A DNA stretch of 64,000 nucleotides from Saccharicrinis aurantiacus (lineage in GTDB: Bacteria; Bacteroidota; Bacteroidia; Bacteroidales; Marinilabiliaceae): assembly GCF_001660705.2 (NCBI RefSeq), contig NZ_LYBV02000031.1:1-64000 (forward strand), written 5' to 3'. Shown here piece by piece: positions 8,976 through 18,219 of the stretch. The position numbers and the translations under genes are program-made. Numbering within the stretch: position 1 is the first letter of the stretch; every line of letters begins with the position of its first letter. The notes beneath the pieces were generated by a model that was given only the letters and a program-made list of their open reading frames with translations, made no database searches and had not been told where the DNA came from.

Positions 8976-10149
8976 AATTTAGTTTTTTTGTAGTACCGGA
9001 TATATATTGATCCAAAGTGATCGCACAGTTCATTTGATAATTTTTATCTTTTTTCCCCAACACATCAATCACGGCTCCTGACCTTCCACATTTACAATTA
9101 ACACTATTACTTACAAGACCAATATCTTTCGTCTCTAAAAAACATGGATAGGTTAAGACGGTAGGGTCTAGTACACATATTGTTCCTTCTTTTCCTTCGT
9201 CTTTACATTTTCCTTTGCCATTAGCTGCCATAATATATGTATGTACATGTGATGGAACATGTTTTAAATTCTGATCACATTCAATAGATATTTTATTAGT
9301 TTCAATAAATCCATAAATATCACGGCACTGTTCCTTACCTGCATTCAGTGATCGCATGCATTTCCTTACGAAAGCATCTTTAAGTATAAGTTCTCCATTT
9401 GCTTTATTCCATCCACCTATCGTTACAACACGATCCTGACTTTTAAACATGTGAGTTCTATTATTTGCATTCAAGTATTCCATATAATAGTTTATAATAA
9501 ATGGAGGCCCTACAAAATAAATCGGAAGTTTATCAATCCATTTATTTACAAATTCCTCTGTTTCCTTGAAACGAAAATCATTATTTTTATTCATTACAAA
9601 GAAGCGATCTGCATATATTGCACCAAGTACGCCTAAACCCCTCAGCATACCAAGGTTAGGGGCATCTACAATTGGAGGTGTAAAGTATACAACAATTGGA
9701 GACGCATCAAACCTGTTATCTAACATTTCAATAAAGAGTGAGGAAATACTTGATATTGCTAACTCATTTGTAAATGAATCTCGGTATGCTTTGGTATGTA
9801 CTCCATTCGAACCTGTTACGTGAAATTCTACCTGTTTCGTTGATTTTGGGAGAGTCATTATTTCTTCCATACGTGAGTCAGAAAAATAATCTACAGGAAT
9901 TAATGGAATATTATGAATATCATCATAACTAACAATATCCTCGGGACTAAATTTATTTGCTTCGCATAGACTTTTATAAAACTCATTTTGATGATAATGA
10001 AAATTAAATACCTTCCTTATAGCATCAAACTGAATTGCCTTTTGCTTTTCAACAGGATAATAAAAAGCATAAGTACATGTATTTACAGTCTTAGCTAACT
10101 CTTCAATTTCGTATTTAAATAGTAAATCTCTTAATTCTTTAGTAATCAT
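8962..10149 (-). CDS. LuxE-like acyl-protein synthetase (acyl-adenylating enzyme)
   Basis: The 395-residue protein resembles LuxE acyl-protein synthetases and the wider PaaK-like adenylate-forming group, which activate a carboxylic acid with ATP and hold it as a thioester. The phosphate-binding motif 'VTGSNGVHTKAYRD' lies at about residues 111-124. C-terminally there is a C-K-C-G-R-S-G motif (Cys352, Cys354) and a late cysteine at 375 ('QMNCAITLDQYI'), close to where LuxE carries its acyl-accepting cysteine. Fatty-acid reductase partner genes (LuxC/LuxD) are absent. Because it sits between the NRPS/thioesterase and the pump and overlaps the next gene by 14 bases, I infer that it activates a starter acid and passes it to the free carrier protein. 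This role is not demonstrated by sequence alone. Confidence 0.75.
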   Translation of the reverse strand: MITKELRDLLFKYEIEELAKTVNTCTYAFYYPVEKQKAIQFDAIRKVFNFHYHQNEFYKSLCEANKFSPEDIVSYDDIHNIPLIPVDYFSDSRMEEIMTLPKSTKQVEFHVTGSNGVHTKAYRDSFTNELAISSISSLFIEMLDNRFDASPIVVYFTPPIVDAPNLGMLRGLGVLGAIYADRFFVMNKNNDFRFKETEEFVNKWIDKLPIYFVGPPFIINYYMEYLNANNRTHMFKSQDRVVTIGGWNKANGELILKDAFVRKCMRSLNAGKEQCRDIYGFIETNKISIECDQNLKHVPSHVHTYIMAANGKGKCKDEGKEGTICVLDPTVLTYPCFLETKDIGLVSNSVNCKCGRSGAVIDVLGKKDKNYQMNCAITLDQYISGTTKKLNYGYH

Positions 10150-10334
10150 GTTATTATATTCTTATTAATAGGATTAATTAACATCTTGAACCGCAGATAC
10201 TTTAAATAATGCTTTTTACAAGATCCAAATTAACTAACTCATTAGGTATGTAACCTAATTGGTTCAAATGTTTAAAATTGATATTCTTTATATAATCTTT
10301 CAGAGGTTTAATTCCTCGAGCTTGTTCTCTAGGA
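10150..10334 (-). other. Gap between thioesterase and LuxE-like gene with a start-less reading frame
   Basis: The otherwise tightly packed operon has a 185-base gap here. On the minus strand one frame stays open for about 45 codons from just after the thioesterase stop, reading 'LDPREQARGIKPLKDY' and 'HLNQLGYIPNELVNLDL' before its stop. It contains no ATG and begins directly after a TAA. The composition looks protein-like, so it may be the tail of a deleted gene. I do not recognise the family. Confidence 0.35.
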
Positions 10335-11030
10335 TCAAGTTAATACCACCCTACTCTCAATATGCTCTAATATCTTTTGATACTCTGTGTTTATAAAAAA
10401 ATGTCCTCCTGAAAACTTTACATACTCACAGTCACAATTTGTATAATTACTCCATTTGAAGAACTCATTTTGATCTACACTATTATCGGCATCACCATAG
10501 AGAACACTTATATTACAGTTTGCCTTCCTATAATTAGGAACGTCATAAGTTTCATATATCTCAAAGTCTGCTCGCAATTGAGGTAACAAGTATGCAAGGA
10601 TTTCCTTATTGTTATAAATCTCAGTAGGAATACCTTGATAGCTATATATCTTATCTATAAAATCTTTATCCGACAGATAACTTATACGTTCAAAATTAGA
10701 ATTAGGGGCTTCACGTGCTATAATTACAATACGCTCTGGTTCTTTATAACCATTTGTCATCAGCCTATTATAAATTTCAAATGCAATCAATCCTCCCATA
10801 CTAAAACCTAATAGTACGTATGGTTCTAAACCTATTTGAAGAGATACTATGGAGTACATATCTTCAATTAAAGATGAGAAATTAGGATAAAATGATTCAT
10901 CAACCCTTGTAGTTCTACCTTTGAGTTCTATTGGAATGATTTCAATATTTGAATTAACATTTTTAGTCCATTTAGTAAACATATTAGCAGAGCCACCTGC
11001 ACAAGGGAAACAAAATAGTTTAACTACCAT
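10335..11030 (-). CDS. Type II thioesterase (GrsT-like alpha/beta hydrolase)
   Basis: The 231-residue protein belongs to the external thioesterases that accompany NRPS and PKS systems, either clearing mis-primed carrier domains or releasing product. The opening 'LFCFPCAGGSANMFTKW' is the family signature, the nucleophile is Ser77 in G-F-S-M-G-G, an Asp lies in 'YGDADNSVD', and His210 is in G-G-H-F-F. A GTG at 11033 directly precedes the ATG at 11030; the ATG is preferred. The start falls immediately after the NRPS stop, so translation is coupled. Because the NRPS has no thioesterase domain of its own, this enzyme may do the release. Confidence 0.9.
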   Translation of the reverse strand: MVVKLFCFPCAGGSANMFTKWTKNVNSNIEIIPIELKGRTTRVDESFYPNFSSLIEDMYSIVSLQIGLEPYVLLGFSMGGLIAFEIYNRLMTNGYKEPERIVIIAREAPNSNFERISYLSDKDFIDKIYSYQGIPTEIYNNKEILAYLLPQLRADFEIYETYDVPNYRKANCNISVLYGDADNSVDQNEFFKWSNYTNCDCEYVKFSGGHFFINTEYQKILEHIESRVVLT

Positions 11031-11032
11031 CA

Positions 11033-14000
11033 CTATCGCTTTCTATTATGATTACTACTAATTTCTTCAAATGAAATTGGGTTACTAGTTTTAAGTCCTA
11101 TTTCCATGCTATGTAAGAATTTCTCACCATTCATAAGCTTAAAGTAATCTTTAATTTTATCAAAATCCATTTCTCCAATAGAGCAAATACCGAGACTATT
11201 TTCCTCACAAACTTGAGTAATTGTGCCAATCATTATGCCGGAATCAATTATAGCATAATAATATCCATGTCCTCCATAAATAGGCATACTAACTGTAGGG
11301 TTGAATAAATAGTAAGCAGTAATGGCAGAACTCTTAAATATCTCTTTATTCTTGTAAAGTGATGACTTTTCATCAATCACACACGAATTAACTAACTTTA
11401 AAGAGTGAGTAGGCGGATGATAATAGTATAAACCTTCCTTAAGGTTTTCCACTCTATCTTTTTTTACATTCAGATAAACATCTATCGGATATAAACCACC
11501 AGCACTGGCATAATTATAAGTGTACTTTTCCCCAATATTATTTTGTTTAAATGTTGCAAGTATCTTTGATAACGCATCAAACGATATTAATTGCGATTCA
11601 TCAAAATTTCTATATGATCTACGTTTTGATATACCATTTAAGGATCTCTGCTTTAATGGTATATTTTTATTACCATCTACAACTGTCCTTTCCATTATAT
11701 GTTTCTTGAATACACTATATTTATGAGGATTAATTAATAATTCTTGGTCTAGAGTATCCCTTGAGAATCCTCTTAAAGGTTTGAATAGATCACTCCAATT
11801 TGGTAATTCGTTTATCAGTATACCCACAGATATAAATGTATCTATCAGCTCACTCACCTTGTCTGTATCCTCAGAGTTAAAGTTATTGCATAAGTCATCA
11901 ATACATATACCTTCCTGTGTTAGGAAATAGAACTCTGGAAACAGATTAATTCCCTGAAAATAGGAATTATTAATATATAGTTTATTATTATCTTTTCTCC
12001 ATTGACAAGTAGGGTTCCAGAAGTATATCATATTTACTGGATCTTTTGTTGATGAACAACCTTTTACTCCATGACCAATATTTGTTTTTATATAATTAGT
12101 GATTCCGGATATTGTAGGATTTTTGTAAAAATATTCAACTGGTAATTTTATATTATACACATTTTCAACTCCCACAATAACGCGATAGGCTTGCAGTGAA
12201 TCACCTCCCAAATCAAAAAAGGATTCGTCTGTATCAAAATCACTAGTTTCTAATAACTCACTCCATATCTCAATAAGCTTATTTTCAGTAGATCCGAGAT
12301 TTCGTAAAGTAGCACCTTGTTTTTTTTCTTTTGTGATATTAATTTTTGGCAACCTATTTTTATCAACCTTTTGGTTTTGAGTTAACGGCAATTCTTCTAA
12401 AAAAAGATACGAAAGAGGAATCATATATTGAGGTAGTCTTTTAGAAAGATTAGTGTTAAGATATTCTTGACTGACCTCTATTTTTTCATTCTCATCCTTA
12501 ACGATATAAGCTGCAATAGCTTTATGTCCAGATGTTTGTTCAAAAACAACGGCTATGGCCTCCAACACACCTACTATATTTCTTAATATTGATTCTATTT
12601 CACCCAATTCAATACGATGCCCCTTTATCTTTACTTGACTATCTTTCCTTCCTTTAAATTCAATCCATCCTTTATTATGCATAATCCCATAATCACCTGT
12701 TCTATATAAGTTTCCTAAAGTAGGGTGTTTAATAAATGCATATTCTGTCTTTTCCTTTTCACCTATATAACCCTCAGTAACACCTGTACCTCCAATGAAT
12801 ATCTCAGCCTCACACCCTAAAGGAGCTATATCAAGATTTCTATCTAAAACATACATTTGTTGATTACTTAATGGATAGCCATAAGGTATGCTTTTCCACA
12901 TTGGATCAACACAATCTATAGGATAGTAAATAGACCAAATAGCACCCTCTGTTGCACCTCCAAGGCTATATTGCTTTGAATTCGGGAAATAATTTCTTAA
13001 TTTGCTAGGTAAGCTCGTTGGAATCCAATCTCCACTTAATAATATATTTCTCATAGATTCATATTGTACAAATCTTTTTTCGCTATCAATCAAATGCTGA
13101 ACTAAAAGATTCACAACAGATGGTACTGAGTTCCAGAAGGTTATCTGGTATTTTGATAAGATATTTGTGATATTCTCTACATCAAGAATATTAGAAACCA
13201 TATATAATGTTGCTCCAACACTAAAAGTCCCGAAAATATCATAAATAGATAGATCAAATCCCATAGAAGAAAGACCAATTACTCTATCATTAGAATCAAT
13301 ACTAAATCTTTGATTAATATCTAATATAGTGTTTACAGCAGATTTATGACTAACCATCACGCCTTTGGGATTTCCTGTAGAACCTGATGTGAAAATAATA
13401 TAAGCCAATTTACTTGATTGTGAATAAGCCTCTTTCATAACTCCATGAAATCTGTCAATATTATGCTCTGCATAATATGTTAGATATAAGCATACATCAA
13501 TATTGCACTTATCAAGAATATATTCAATTCGTTCCTCAGGTAATGAAGGCTCAATTGGAACATAAGCTGCCCCTGCTTTTAGAATACCTAACACATTAAT
13601 CATTGTATCACAATGTCGATTAACTTTTACACCGACACAATCTCCTGACTTAACCCCTATGTCAATCAGGTGATTAGCTAGCTTATTGCTTCTGTCTTCA
13701 AGCTCAGCATATGTATATTTAGTTTCAGAACAAACGATACAGATCTTATCAGGAAACTTAACAACTTGCTCTGAAAATAATTGATTCAATGTCTTATCTG
13801 GGAGTTTCAATTTTGTGCTATTGTATTTTTCTATAAAATCAATATCTTTCTTAGGTACCGTTGGTTTAATAATTTCTTTTGTTTCTATAAAATTATATAT
13901 TAAAGATTTATAGTTTTCGAACATATTGGTAATAGTTCTTTCATCAAACAGATTATCAACATAATCCCATATAACTGACATCTTATTTTCAATATTTGAG

Positions 14001-15172
14001 ACCTGATTATCTAATAATACCTGCGGAGTTTGACTTAAACCATAAACAAACTTACCTAGACCTTCATTCTTATTTAATTCGTCAATAGCTTTATCATATA
14101 GCATACTAGTAAAGACAACAGGCGTTAATGCTTTTGTTCCTAGGTTCCGTTTCTTTGATATTTCTCTTAAGAGACTTACCCCATCATAATGTCTATGACT
14201 CAGCAATCTTATTATCTCAGTTTGGTAATGTTTTAATTTTTCTCGTGTAGAACCTTTAAAGTTTTTATCAAATTCCATTAATAAAACAGAAGTAAAATCA
14301 CCCATTATCTTATCGACATTTTCATGAAATGGATATCGATTAAAAACGGTTATATTGATAGTATATCTCAAGTTAGATGACCAAAGATTTAGCACTTCTG
14401 CATAAAGAACACAGAGTACTGTAGTTGGCGTAACATTTAGCAACTTTGATACATCCTTAAATTTACCCCATTCTTCTTCGGTGAAAATATATTGCAATCT
14501 TTTAAAAGTAGGCTTAGATATATCAGAAATGGATTTTTTTAATGGTATATCAGGCCCTAAAGAAAGAGTATCAATCCGTTTTAAATGAAAGGCTTTCGCT
14601 CTTTCATATTTTTTTGATAGCTGTAACTCCTCATAGGTTGATATATATTCTTTAAATGAATAATCTAACTTAGGAAGACTATCATCATCATGATAATATT
14701 TCAAGAGCTCTGACTCGAACAACCGAAGACTAAATCCATCTCCTATTAACATATCATAATTAAAAAATATATAATTTTTAGTTGCTGACAATTTAAGTGC
14801 CTTCAGTTCAAAAAGAGGCCATATTGTTGGATCAAATACCCTGTGAGATAACTTATCTCTTTCTTCCTTTATAAGATATTCTTGATTCTCAGTATCAAAT
14901 GTACTTACATCCACATACTCTATATGATATTTAGGGTAGTCCTCTTTTACAACCTGTTGTTGAGTATCTAATATAAATACAGTGCGGAGGATTGGGTGGC
15001 GAGCTATTATTCTATTTAGAGCACAGTTAAGCTTTGTAATATCTAAAGAGCTTTCAATTTCAGAGTAAAGGTGTGTCCCAACTCCTCCAAGTTCCATATT
15101 TTCATTACGCCCAATGAGATATGCATTCTGAATCTCTGTAACTCCAAATGGGCTAGGTGTATTTTGTGTCAT
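11033..15172 (-). CDS. One-module NRPS: Cy - A(Cys) - PCP - SagB-type oxidase
   Basis: The 1379-residue synthetase is predicted to build a thiazole from cysteine. Domain 1 (residues 1-430) is a heterocyclization domain: the condensation HHxxxDG motif is replaced by D140-xxxx-D145-xx-S148 ('DMLIGDGFS'), and it opens with 'AYLIGR'. Domain 2 (about 455-945) is an adenylation domain with 'FTSGSTGNPKG' and 'YRTGDYG'. Aligned on GrsA by eye, its pocket residues are D640 L641 Y644 N681 L711 S713 L737 I745 W746 K935, the known cysteine code. Domain 3 is a peptidyl carrier with Ser992 in L-G-G-D-S. After a linker, residues 1180-1365 form a SagB-type FMN dehydrogenase ('RRSYRNF', 'SAGGLYP'), which in related systems oxidises thiazoline to thiazole. 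There is no thioesterase or reductase domain. A free carrier gene precedes it by 10 bases. Confidence 0.92.
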   Translation of the reverse strand: MTQNTPSPFGVTEIQNAYLIGRNENMELGGVGTHLYSEIESSLDITKLNCALNRIIARHPILRTVFILDTQQQVVKEDYPKYHIEYVDVSTFDTENQEYLIKEERDKLSHRVFDPTIWPLFELKALKLSATKNYIFFNYDMLIGDGFSLRLFESELLKYYHDDDSLPKLDYSFKEYISTYEELQLSKKYERAKAFHLKRIDTLSLGPDIPLKKSISDISKPTFKRLQYIFTEEEWGKFKDVSKLLNVTPTTVLCVLYAEVLNLWSSNLRYTINITVFNRYPFHENVDKIMGDFTSVLLMEFDKNFKGSTREKLKHYQTEIIRLLSHRHYDGVSLLREISKKRNLGTKALTPVVFTSMLYDKAIDELNKNEGLGKFVYGLSQTPQVLLDNQVSNIENKMSVIWDYVDNLFDERTITNMFENYKSLIYNFIETKEIIKPTVPKKDIDFIEKYNSTKLKLPDKTLNQLFSEQVVKFPDKICIVCSETKYTYAELEDRSNKLANHLIDIGVKSGDCVGVKVNRHCDTMINVLGILKAGAAYVPIEPSLPEERIEYILDKCNIDVCLYLTYYAEHNIDRFHGVMKEAYSQSSKLAYIIFTSGSTGNPKGVMVSHKSAVNTILDINQRFSIDSNDRVIGLSSMGFDLSIYDIFGTFSVGATLYMVSNILDVENITNILSKYQITFWNSVPSVVNLLVQHLIDSEKRFVQYESMRNILLSGDWIPTSLPSKLRNYFPNSKQYSLGGATEGAIWSIYYPIDCVDPMWKSIPYGYPLSNQQMYVLDRNLDIAPLGCEAEIFIGGTGVTEGYIGEKEKTEYAFIKHPTLGNLYRTGDYGIMHNKGWIEFKGRKDSQVKIKGHRIELGEIESILRNIVGVLEAIAVVFEQTSGHKAIAAYIVKDENEKIEVSQEYLNTNLSKRLPQYMIPLSYLFLEELPLTQNQKVDKNRLPKINITKEKKQGATLRNLGSTENKLIEIWSELLETSDFDTDESFFDLGGDSLQAYRVIVGVENVYNIKLPVEYFYKNPTISGITNYIKTNIGHGVKGCSSTKDPVNMIYFWNPTCQWRKDNNKLYINNSYFQGINLFPEFYFLTQEGICIDDLCNNFNSEDTDKVSELIDTFISVGILINELPNWSDLFKPLRGFSRDTLDQELLINPHKYSVFKKHIMERTVVDGNKNIPLKQRSLNGISKRRSYRNFDESQLISFDALSKILATFKQNNIGEKYTYNYASAGGLYPIDVYLNVKKDRVENLKEGLYYYHPPTHSLKLVNSCVIDEKSSLYKNKEIFKSSAITAYYLFNPTVSMPIYGGHGYYYAIIDSGIMIGTITQVCEENSLGICSIGEMDFDKIKDYFKLMNGEKFLHSMEIGLKTSNPISFEEISSNHNRKR

Positions 15173-15182
15173 AAACAGTATA

Positions 15183-15470
15183 TTACTTTAATTTATTTTT
15201 AATTAAAGCTGCTAATAATTCAACCGTATTAGCAGCTGTAACATCTTCTAGTGGAATTTCAATACTATACAGCTCTTCTATTTCTTGACATATTTCCATA
15301 ATACTTAATGAATCTGCTCCAAGTTCCATTAAATCTGTAGTAATATCAATTGTATCTTCTCCCAATATTGTACAACAAATTTCAGAAAACTTAAGTTCTA
15401 GATCTGAATAATGGTCATTGGCTCTTCCTCTAACATTGAGAATTGTTCCATCTAATAAATCTAATTTCAT
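15183..15470 (-). CDS. Free-standing acyl/peptidyl carrier protein
   Basis: The 95-residue protein is a carrier, with the phosphopantetheine-attachment serine at 54 in 'ELGADSLSIMEI' and the usual acidic helix 2 after it. It is the first gene of the NRPS cluster, ending 10 bases before the synthetase. As the synthetase begins with a heterocyclization domain and has no loading module, this protein is the natural donor of the starter acyl group. The LuxE-like enzyme downstream is a candidate for charging it. No phosphopantetheinyl transferase gene is visible in the window, so a housekeeping one would be needed. Confidence 0.88.
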   Translation of the reverse strand: MKLDLLDGTILNVRGRANDHYSDLELKFSEICCTILGEDTIDITTDLMELGADSLSIMEICQEIEELYSIEIPLEDVTAANTVELLAALIKNKLK

Positions 15471-15558
15471 GTCTTTAATATTAATAGTTAAAATTTAAAT
15501 TATTATTACGCTTAACAATCCACTAAATAAGCGAATTATTCACTTAGTATATGCAGAT

Positions 15559-15591
15559 CTTAACAATAGATTCTATTAATCTATTGTTAAG
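15559..15591. promoter_or_regulatory. Perfect 14-bp inverted repeat upstream of the NRPS operon
   Basis: The arms CTTAACAATAGATT and AATCTATTGTTAAG are perfectly complementary and separated by CTATT. The site lies 89 bases upstream of the carrier-protein ATG (minus strand). It has no run of T on either side, so an operator is more likely than a terminator. Confidence 0.5.
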
Positions 15592-15842
15592 TAATGCTGA
15601 TGTAGTAAATCATAGGTAATCAAGTAAAATTACATATTATCATAAATAATGTACTAATCATTAGCAATGGTGATATATTACCCTAATTTTTGAAAAGTTG
15701 CCAAGTTTTAAATACATAATATTAATGCTCAAAGTAACACGTAAAATATGCTAGCCAACAACCTTCTGATAATATGCCTACAGCTATAAAACCACACTAC
15801 ATACTAAAATATAGGATATTGGCGTGTCTTAAAAGCTAATGT

Positions 15843-15914
15843 AATCTTAGTGGTATAGTTAATCTTAGTGGTTTAGTTAATTTTAGAGTTTAAGTTAATT
15901 TTAGAGTTTAAGTT
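15843..15914. repeat. Four tandem 18-bp repeats in the NRPS upstream region
   Basis: Four head-to-tail 18-base units start at 15843, 15861, 15879 and 15897. Units 1 and 2 (AATCTTAGTGGTATAGTT and the same with GGTTTAGTT) differ by one base. Units 3 and 4 are identical (AATTTTAGAGTTTAAGTT). The constant spacing would place the same face of DNA at slightly less than two turns each. They lie 370 bases upstream of the NRPS operon in a 620-base gene-free region. Confidence 0.8.
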
Positions 15915-16097
15915 AAAAGATGTTTCATAAAATTTTTATAAAAAAATGAGAATCCAAATTTAACAATAAAAATATATAAAACAATATAAAATAGATAAAT
16001 ATCATTGTATTTGTAATAAAACACATTTACTCTTAATAAGTATGTTGTTTAACCTAACTATGATTATTCTAACGTAAACTCACACATATGTAGGTCT

Positions 16098-17460
16098 ATG
16101 GGTATCACTCTAACTAGTACTTTCCGTGGTTTGTTACGCTTTGTTTTACCATCAGGGACAAACAGCGATGAAGCGATCATGGGTAATCCATCCACGAAAA
16201 TAATAACAGGTCATGAGACACTTAATAGCGAAGAAAAAGGAGTCTCCAGTTATATAATTGGTGAGAATAGTAGTTTAACCCTCTTACCAGGATTCGAATT
16301 TATTGCTGATTCGAATAAAAGTTTGCATATTACCAAAGGAGCTATAGAGAATACACCAGGTACTTTTGCTAATACATCCGACCCAATAAAACTAATGTAT
16401 TCTTATAAGTACGATGTGCGTAAACGTATAACAGAAAAAAAGAAACCAGGATCAGACCCTGTGTATATTGTGTATGATAACAGAGACCGATTGGTGGCCA
16501 CTCAAGATGGAGAAATGCGCGACCCCAATGGTGATGGAAATACTGACGATGCACAAGGGCTTTTTACCAAGTACGATGCCATTAATAGGCCAGTGATTAC
16601 GGGTATTCTCGATAATGGTATCGCAACTCAAGCAGCAATGCAAACAGTTATTGATGATTTTTATGACGATAGTTCTAATCTGTTTTTTGAACAACGAAAC
16701 ACAAGTAATACTACCTTAAACTATACTAGCAATAGTTTTCCTAATGAGGGGGTTACAGCAGATAACTATTTAACTATTACTTTTTACGACATTTATGGCT
16801 TTGCCAATTTTAAGCCGTTTATAAGTAGTGGTAAAGAAAATATCAGCGGCGAAAATAGCGCTTTTGTAAGTGTAAAAGGCCAAGTAACTGGAACCAAAAC
16901 AAAGGTATTAGATGCTTACGAACATACTGCCGATGCACAATGGATTACGAGCACAAACTATTACGACGACAATTACAGAGTAATACAAGCTATATCTGAT
17001 TTATACAACCATGATAATGTAGGCGATAATTATAGTATTACTTGTTTTAATTACGATTTTGTGGGTAAAGTAAATAAAACCTATCAAAAGCAGGTGTTTG
17101 AAGGAAGCATAAAAACTGTAGAAGAACGTTTTGAATATGACTATGCCGGACGACTACTTGAAAATTGGCATAGTTACGATGGTAACCCTGAAGTATTGAT
17201 TACACATAATAGCTATAACGAAATCGGTGAGTTAATTACCAAGCGAATGGGCGGTAGTACTGATGTAGCATGTAAGCAAGCAATGGATTACAAGTACAAT
17301 ATTAGAGGTTGGTTAACACAAATTAATGATCCTGATGATATTAGTGATTTAAAGCGTCAGTTTGGAATGAGACTTCATTATAACAGTCAGATTACGGAAT
17401 AAATAATTCAAAGCAATTTAATGGGAATATAAGTGCCATTGAGTGGCGGAACCCTGGTAA
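16098..17460 (+). pseudogene. RHS/YD-repeat protein remnant
   Basis: The open frame 16098-17402 (434 residues) has YD-repeat features of secreted RHS-type proteins: 'YSYKYDVRKRITEKKKPG', 'YIVYDNRDRLVATQDG', 'KYDAINRPVITG', 'EYDYAGRLLENW' and 'DYKYNIRGWLTQIND'. It stops at 17402, but in another frame the following bases encode 'QFNGNISAIEWRNPGN', the usual continuation of these proteins. The C-terminal core and toxin tip are therefore lost by frameshift and truncation. The N-terminus also lacks a signal peptide. The fragment is probably inactive and marks rearrangement within the island. Confidence 0.75.
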
Positions 17461-17517
17461 TTTGTGAACATTTAATTCAATATGATGAAATAATAGAAGT
17501 TTATATTAAAGGAATAT

Positions 17518-18219
17518 TTAACCTCCAGTATTAATATTCTCAATCTGTTTAAAAAGCCCTAGAATAATTTCCGTGGCACCTTCTTCTGAAACATAAGGTA
17601 ATGCACTTTCTATACCCTCTGTCAGATTAGGATTCATCAACAAATTAGTACATTCATTCTTCAAATAACTTTGTACAGTTTGACTTGAATTTAGGATATC
17701 AACGATTAGTTCACTGCAATTCTCCAAGATGTAAATAATGTCTTCAAAGTCATGGCTTTGTCGCAAATCATCTCCACCCCTTCCTTTGTGCGCCTCAAAT
17801 TTAGCAGCTAAATAGTATGTAGCGGAAAATATAAAAACTTCAGTCCCATTAGGTAGTGACTGTGCTATTTTATTCTCAATATCCTCGTCGTACCATCTAT
17901 TGGTAAATCCAAGTACGTCAGAATCAGAAGGCATAATATCTACTAGAATATTCTTGTACACCCATCGGCAAATTGGAGCTCCTTTTGAATTATCATTTTT
18001 AAAACCTTTAGCTCTTAAATTATCTTCTAATTTTGCATGTGCGGTTCTTGAACTTAATTCAATTACACAATCAACATCTAGTGTTGGTCTTATTTCTGAT
18101 AATTCAGGATTACTTGCATATAACTCAGCAACGGCAACACCAACAAATACCACTTCATTTTTCAAGTCGTCTAAACCTATGGCTACGTCTTGTAGCATTT
18201 GAATGTTTCTACTAAGCAT
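17518..18219 (-). CDS. Nucleotidyltransferase, AbiEii/toxin-like
   Basis: The 233-residue protein looks like a DNA-polymerase-beta-fold nucleotidyltransferase of the kind found as toxin in AbiE-type systems. A 'FVGVAVAELYA' loop replaces the usual G-G-x-A/S, followed by 'RPTLDVDCVIEL', in which D-V-D is the expected metal-binding pair. A later 'VDIMPSDSDVLGF' may supply the third acid. It begins 8 bases inside the end of the upstream winged-helix reading frame, the compact coupling expected for an antitoxin-toxin pair. The substrate (tRNA, protein or nucleotide) cannot be told. The pairing with the winged-helix protein is inferred from order and overlap. Confidence 0.72.
   Translation of the reverse strand: MLSRNIQMLQDVAIGLDDLKNEVVFVGVAVAELYASNPELSEIRPTLDVDCVIELSSRTAHAKLEDNLRAKGFKNDNSKGAPICRWVYKNILVDIMPSDSDVLGFTNRWYDEDIENKIAQSLPNGTEVFIFSATYYLAAKFEAHKGRGGDDLRQSHDFEDIIYILENCSELIVDILNSSQTVQSYLKNECTNLLMNPNLTEGIESALPYVSEEGATEIILGLFKQIENINTGG

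Larger units (their letters stand above)
15471..16097. other. Gene-free region between the NRPS operon and the RHS remnant
   Basis: This very AT-rich stretch contains no convincing gene. It holds the 14-bp inverted repeat and the 18-bp tandem repeats listed separately, and presumably the promoter for the NRPS operon, although I could not fix a clear TAnnTTTG box at a useful distance from 15470. Confidence 0.5.

Noticed and set aside
16098-17402. Active RHS polymorphic toxin
   Set aside because: The core and toxin tip are missing after a frameshift at about 17400, and no immunity gene follows.
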